64,000 nt of DNA from contig CM049309.1 in the NCBI GenBank assembly GCA_026874595.1, forward strand, positions 24,431,033-24,495,032. Direction: 5' to 3'. This DNA is from Sipunculus nudus (taxonomy: Eukaryota; Annelida; Sipuncula; Golfingiida; Sipunculidae). Position 1 is the first letter of the stretch; each line of letters starts with the position of its first letter. The notes beneath the pieces were generated by a model, which saw only the letters and a list, made by a program, of their open reading frames with translations, was not told where the DNA came from and ran no database searches. The position numbers and the translations under genes were made by a program. Below are positions 60,361-64,000 of this stretch, piece after piece.

Positions 60361-60645
60361 CTACTCCTCAATATACCGTAGCCCTGTTTCCATTCCCCCA
60401 ATCGTGTCTCTGAGAGTTACTGGTTTGGGAGGACCATCTTCTCCCTCAGACTCGCTGTCACTGTTGCCCCCATCTTCTTTGACCATTGACACAATATCAG
60501 CGGCCGTCGGCATTGCTTCCGTGGGCTCCATGTTGTCTAATACGAGGTTTCGCTCCGCGGTCACGTGGTCCGCGCTGTTGAGTGGTCCCCGACACTGTTC
60601 TCCACCTCCGCGTATTCCACACACCGAGAGGTTCATGTGTGCCAC
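60361..60645 (-). pseudogene. Transposase C-terminal remnant (pogo/Tigger type)
   Basis: The frame ends KPVTLRDTIGGMETGLRYIEE before TAG. An acidic Ser/Asp/Glu stretch followed by a short helix of the form L.(D/E)A...(L/M)ET...(Y/F)(I/L)E is how many Tigger/jerky transposases end. No DDE catalytic core remains inside the element, so it cannot be active alone. Confidence 0.55.
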
Positions 60646-61000
60646 ATACGGGTGTAAACTGACTTAATTAGTGAGCCAAATTGACCAATAATTGGTTCTC
60701 GTGTACAGTTAGAACAATACGCATCGTTGCATTTCACCCCTAATTGATCAGGGTGCTATGTGCACGAGCCTGATGACTGACATCAAAGGACAATATACCG
60801 GTCTGATTGTCAAGTCAGATAATACGTCGGTATATCCTTGTTTGTGTCGGGAAATGTCATGTCGGAGTCGGAATCCAAGGCTGTCGGTTTGTCAAGGCTA
60901 ATTTCTATGGGTCCCGTTCGTTTATTGCAAAATACCGTCGGATTGCAAGGTTTCCGGATTGTTAAGGGTCGGAATGTCAAGTCGCGACTGTAATTAACTA

Positions 61001-61940
61001 GGGACCCATATGGGTCTCAACGCTCTGCTGAATTGGTCTAGAAGGATATATGTTTATGAGCTTTTTCAAAATATGGGTCCTGTGATCAGTTGTCTACCTA
61101 AACTGGAGTTATAATCCATAAACTAATTTGTGAATGGATGGGCCCTGTGACCTTGACCTTTGACCAAGTGACCCCAAAATCAAAAGGACACATCCCCTTT
61201 TAGCAGGTGTGCCACATGCTTAAAATACATCCACAATCTTTCTTAAGAGATTGGTCCTGTGACCTTGGACCCCAACATCAAAACGGTTCATACATTACTG
61301 GTGGATCATATATAAATCAAGATTGAAACCAATGTGTCAATTCAAATATGCTATCTGGTCATATATAGAAATAGCCTTTAATCTGGATATAAATATGTTG
61401 ACAGATGGCCCCTGTCACCTTGACCTTGTGACCCCAAAATCAATCAGGTTCCTTCCCTGTTGGCAGGTCAGCCATGTGGGCAAGATGGAAGATTTGGGAT
61501 GAAAAGTTTGGCTTAAAATGCATCCACTATCTTTATAAATAGGTGGGTCCTGTGACATTGACCTTTGACCTCATGACCCCAAAATCAATAGTCAATCCAT
61601 CTGGAGTTATCATCAAAAAACAAATTTGACAGACATATAGAAAGATGAACTGGCAAACAGATGGACGGACATGGTGATTAATTAAGGGCATCTGCTTATT
61701 CAAGTGGGGCCCTAATAAACACAAAAGGTTTCAGGACACAGATGAAACCACAGTTGTGAATCTAATAGTATCAATATAATTTGGCAGTCTGAAAATAAAG
61801 GAAAGAAATGCATCATAAATAGAAAAAATACAGGTGGTGTCCCCAGTCTTCAAATACTGAAAAAGCAATCATAATTAATAATTACACTGGGTTTCGGGAC
61901 ACTGGATGAAACCACAGCTGAGAAACTGACGTAACTGCTG
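61001..61940 (-). mobile_element. Family-3 element, inverted copy
   Basis: Read on the - strand its 3' end is TTCAGCAGAGCGTTGAGACC then CATATGGGTCCCTAGTT, containing the 14-bp palindrome GACCCATATGGGTC. Its body matches 18547-19690. It sits 10 bases from the end of the short pogo-like element. Confidence 0.6.
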
Positions 61941-61969
61941 TCAGCTGACATTCTCAAAACCAGAGAAAA

Positions 61970-63512
61970 ATAAAGGTGGCACCACCAGTTCTCAGGAAAT
62001 TACAAAACTAGTCATGGTCATGCTATCAATATTTAAGGCAAGATTCAAGGCAATCCATGTATTAACTAGAATACTGGTAGTCGACAAGCGACTTCCTGTA
62101 CCTGCCAAAATCAGAGTGAACAGGTGAAGTGGGGCATGGATTGAGTGGCAAGGGGAAATAGAGTGAGGTGTGTTGCATATTAGCATGGATGTCTGCAGCC
62201 AAAATGTGTATGTAGGTTGTGCCACCTATCACAAAATCCAGAAAGCTGTCCAAGTTGTATACATATGCAAAGTTAAAGGCAGATAAGTCGAACTACTACT
62301 TGTATATGAGTTATTTCATCCCATAGCAGACAATCAGAAGGATGCTGTGCAAAAATGGTGGCAGGTGGTGCCACCAATCTTGTGTATGATTTAGAGCTAG
62401 GTGAGATCTATACGCATGGTAAATTTCAGGGGGATATGTCCAACCAGTCCTGCGATATAAGCCTGAATGTCTGCAGCCTTAACATAAATGTAGCTGGTGC
62501 CACCTGCCAAAAAAAAGAGAAAGCTATCCAAGATGCAAAATTTTAGGAAGATAAGTAAAACCACTACTGAGATATGAGTGATTTTAGCCCACGGAAGACA
62601 AACAGACTGATGCTGTGCAAAAATGGTTGCAGGTGACCCCTACAGTTTTGTGTTTGATAAAGAGCTATGTGAGATCTATACACATGCAAAATTTTGGCCC
62701 AATCGGTCAAACAGTTCCCAAGATATGAGCTTGGATGTCTGCAGCGTAAACTAGAATGTAGGTGGCGCTACCTGTCATAAAATCAAGAAAGCTGTCCAGG
62801 ATGTATGAACCTGCAAAATTTTAGGCAAATATGTCTATCCACTGCTGAGATATGAGTGATTTATCCCAAAGCAGACGAACAGATGGACACTGTGCAAAAA
62901 TGGTTGCAGGTGGCGCCACCATTTTTGTGTATGTTATAAAGCTATTTTTTGTACATTTGTACAAAAAATTTTTCCTGATCAGTCAAAAGGCTCCCGAGAT
63001 ATGTGGGTTTATGTGTGGAAACAGATACACAAATGGACGCTGGGCAGGGAAGGAAAGGTCAGAGGTCAACACCAATTGGTTAGGCACCAGTTCACATGTG
63101 ACCTGATAATTGGCGTAAGTTTTGGAAAAATCAGTCCAGTAGTCTCAGAGGAGTTCTCCGGAAACAAACGCCGCGGCGGCGGCAGAACCCGGTCAAAAAC
63201 ATAGTATCCGTAAAACTTTGTTTTGGTGGATACAATTATCAAGATACTGGAGGTTTTGTATCAAATTTTTAATTATTCTGCAGGGGTACTTACGAGCCCT
63301 ATAGCTCAGAGGATATAGGTAGCAGTGACCCCATTTCAGGTTTCCAAGGAGATTTGTTTCATTATCCTTAATGTTCTTTCAGTAAAAGGTTTCTTGGGAT
63401 AATGGTTACTATTTGTGCCCTGCTAACAGACGGACAGACCCTTTGATGGCCACACAGCTGGACGATGGACAAAGTGCCATTTCTATACCTCAGTCAGCTA
63501 AGCTAAAAAATG
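61970..63512 (-). mobile_element. GTCC-type element, inverted and interrupted
   Basis: It is related to 15541-15885 in reverse. Its left end on the - strand reads TTAGCTTAGCTGACTGAGG. It is split by 62064-63233: joining CCATGTATT to AATTATCAAGATACTGG restores the order of the intact copy. Confidence 0.6.
62064..63233 (-). mobile_element. Nested rolling-circle-like element, inverted copy
   Basis: Relative of 23236-24392. On the - strand it runs from GTATCCACCAAAAC to CAGTATTCTAGTT, with GGTGGCGCCACC units inside. The host closes cleanly without a target duplication. Confidence 0.75.
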
Positions 63513-63863
63513 ACATTTTATATCATTTAACTGGAAAAGTAAAATTCTGTCCACCAATATTAATGATATTATTGCAGAACTATTTGGCCTTACCAGTTGT
63601 CAGGTAATTAATTATTTTTGTATGTGAATTTACAGCTGGTGTAAATAGACAAAATAAAAATCTTGTCAGCACATTTGCTCAACTGAAACTTACCTGGTGT
63701 CTAACAGGTGGGGATTGCCATCAGAATATGTAAAGGCACTGCTGATTAATTTTATCTTTGGAGTTTTATATGCAAGACAAGTGATCTATGGGTAATGACT
63801 TCCAAATGACATGGTTAATAAAAGTTTTTATACATATCAATAAAATATGCATGATCCACATAC

Positions 63864-64000
63864 CACCAAGTTTAGCAGCCAGCATGACAACGGGGAGAAT
63901 TTCATTAAGTCCAGCCTGGCGAGCAGCATCTATCTGACAATAGTCCACGGCCTTTCCTTGAAGAAACTGTTTGAACATGATACGGTTCTGACAGGCTTCC
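63864..64000 (-). CDS. ENOSF1: ENOSF1-like L-fuconate dehydratase, internal exon (runs off the window)
   Basis: The reading is (G)[18 protein letters not shown], then [16 protein letters not shown] and [11 protein letters not shown], with donor G|GTATGT at 63863 in phase 1. The pattern GE.C.NR(V/I)MFKQ...QID..R.GG(V/L)NE(I/V)L identifies the C-terminal barrel of ENOSF1 and FucD. The Glu at the window edge lies 23 residues before the QID Asp, the spacing of the third metal-binding Glu and the dyad Asp in FucD (from memory). The known family reaction is dehydration of L-fuconate to 2-keto-3-deoxy-L-fuconate with Mg2+; vertebrate ENOSF1 is reported to be mitochondrial. The N-terminal capping domain and the catalytic Lys lie outside the window. 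Confidence 0.95.

Larger units (their letters stand above)
59829..60990 (-). mobile_element. Short pogo/Tigger-like element
   Basis: The termini CAGTCGTGACTTGA and TCAAGTCGCGACTG (one mismatch) are flanked by TA on both sides. Subterminal GTCGGATTGCAAGG phrases occur at both ends. The 1162-bp body keeps only the end of a transposase gene, oriented on the - strand. Confidence 0.8.
59339..63863 (-). other. ENOSF1 intron loaded with transposable elements
   Basis: A 4525-nt phase-1 intron containing a pogo-like element (59829-60990), an inverted family-3 element (about 61000-61940) and an inverted GTCC-type element (about 61970-63512), itself interrupted by a nested element. Confidence 0.8.

Overview
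The window is nuclear DNA of a metazoan, most likely a bivalve mollusc. This is inferred from intron-split animal genes and from a style of repeat (GTCC-microsatellite elements ending in CTTGTT or CTAGTT) that I associate with clams and oysters. The species is not determined. Only two host genes are recognisable, and nearly everything else is repeat. Nothing bacterial, viral or CRISPR-like was seen.

Layout. (1) 1-4.2 kb, + strand: the last two coding exons of a SERBP1/HABP4-type RNA-binding protein. (2) 4.7-28.7 kb: a field of non-autonomous elements. It holds three related copies of a 2.6 kb element (7.8, 9.4 and 15.9 kb), units carrying the palindrome GGTGGCGCCACC, a 58-bp satellite with dimeric order (20.8-22.6 kb), a nested 1.16 kb element, and an hAT-like MITE with a perfect 8-bp target duplication. 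(3) 29.2-45.9 kb: one 16.7 kb insertion bounded by inverted CAGTGGAACCCC termini and TA. The two halves of the interrupted host repeat can be rejoined from the flanks. Inside is a pogo/Tigger remnant filled with a head-to-tail cluster of five rolling-circle-like elements, whose internal units carry 13 CTCF-like motifs, all in one orientation, and nuclear-receptor half-sites. (4) 47.6-64.0 kb, - strand: the 3' part of an ENOSF1 / L-fuconate dehydratase gene. Four exons with matching splice phases are visible, and the gene continues beyond the window.

The most striking feature lies in the last ENOSF1 intron. A 9.1 kb array of 203 tandem units (199 of 45 bp) fills 95% of it. The unit is a copy of the last 45 nt of the penultimate coding exon, 15 codons long. 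Because those codons begin GTA AGT, every unit junction recreates AAG|GTAAGT, a consensus 5' splice site in phase 0. The gene therefore carries about 200 consecutive competing donors. Use of any of the first 150 would add a whole number of 15-residue repeats to the enzyme without a frameshift. Whether the array is spliced out at its first unit or yields length-variable proteins cannot be told from sequence alone.

The two genes are unrelated in function and lie in divergent repeat neighbourhoods. I see no operon-like or regulatory link between them.
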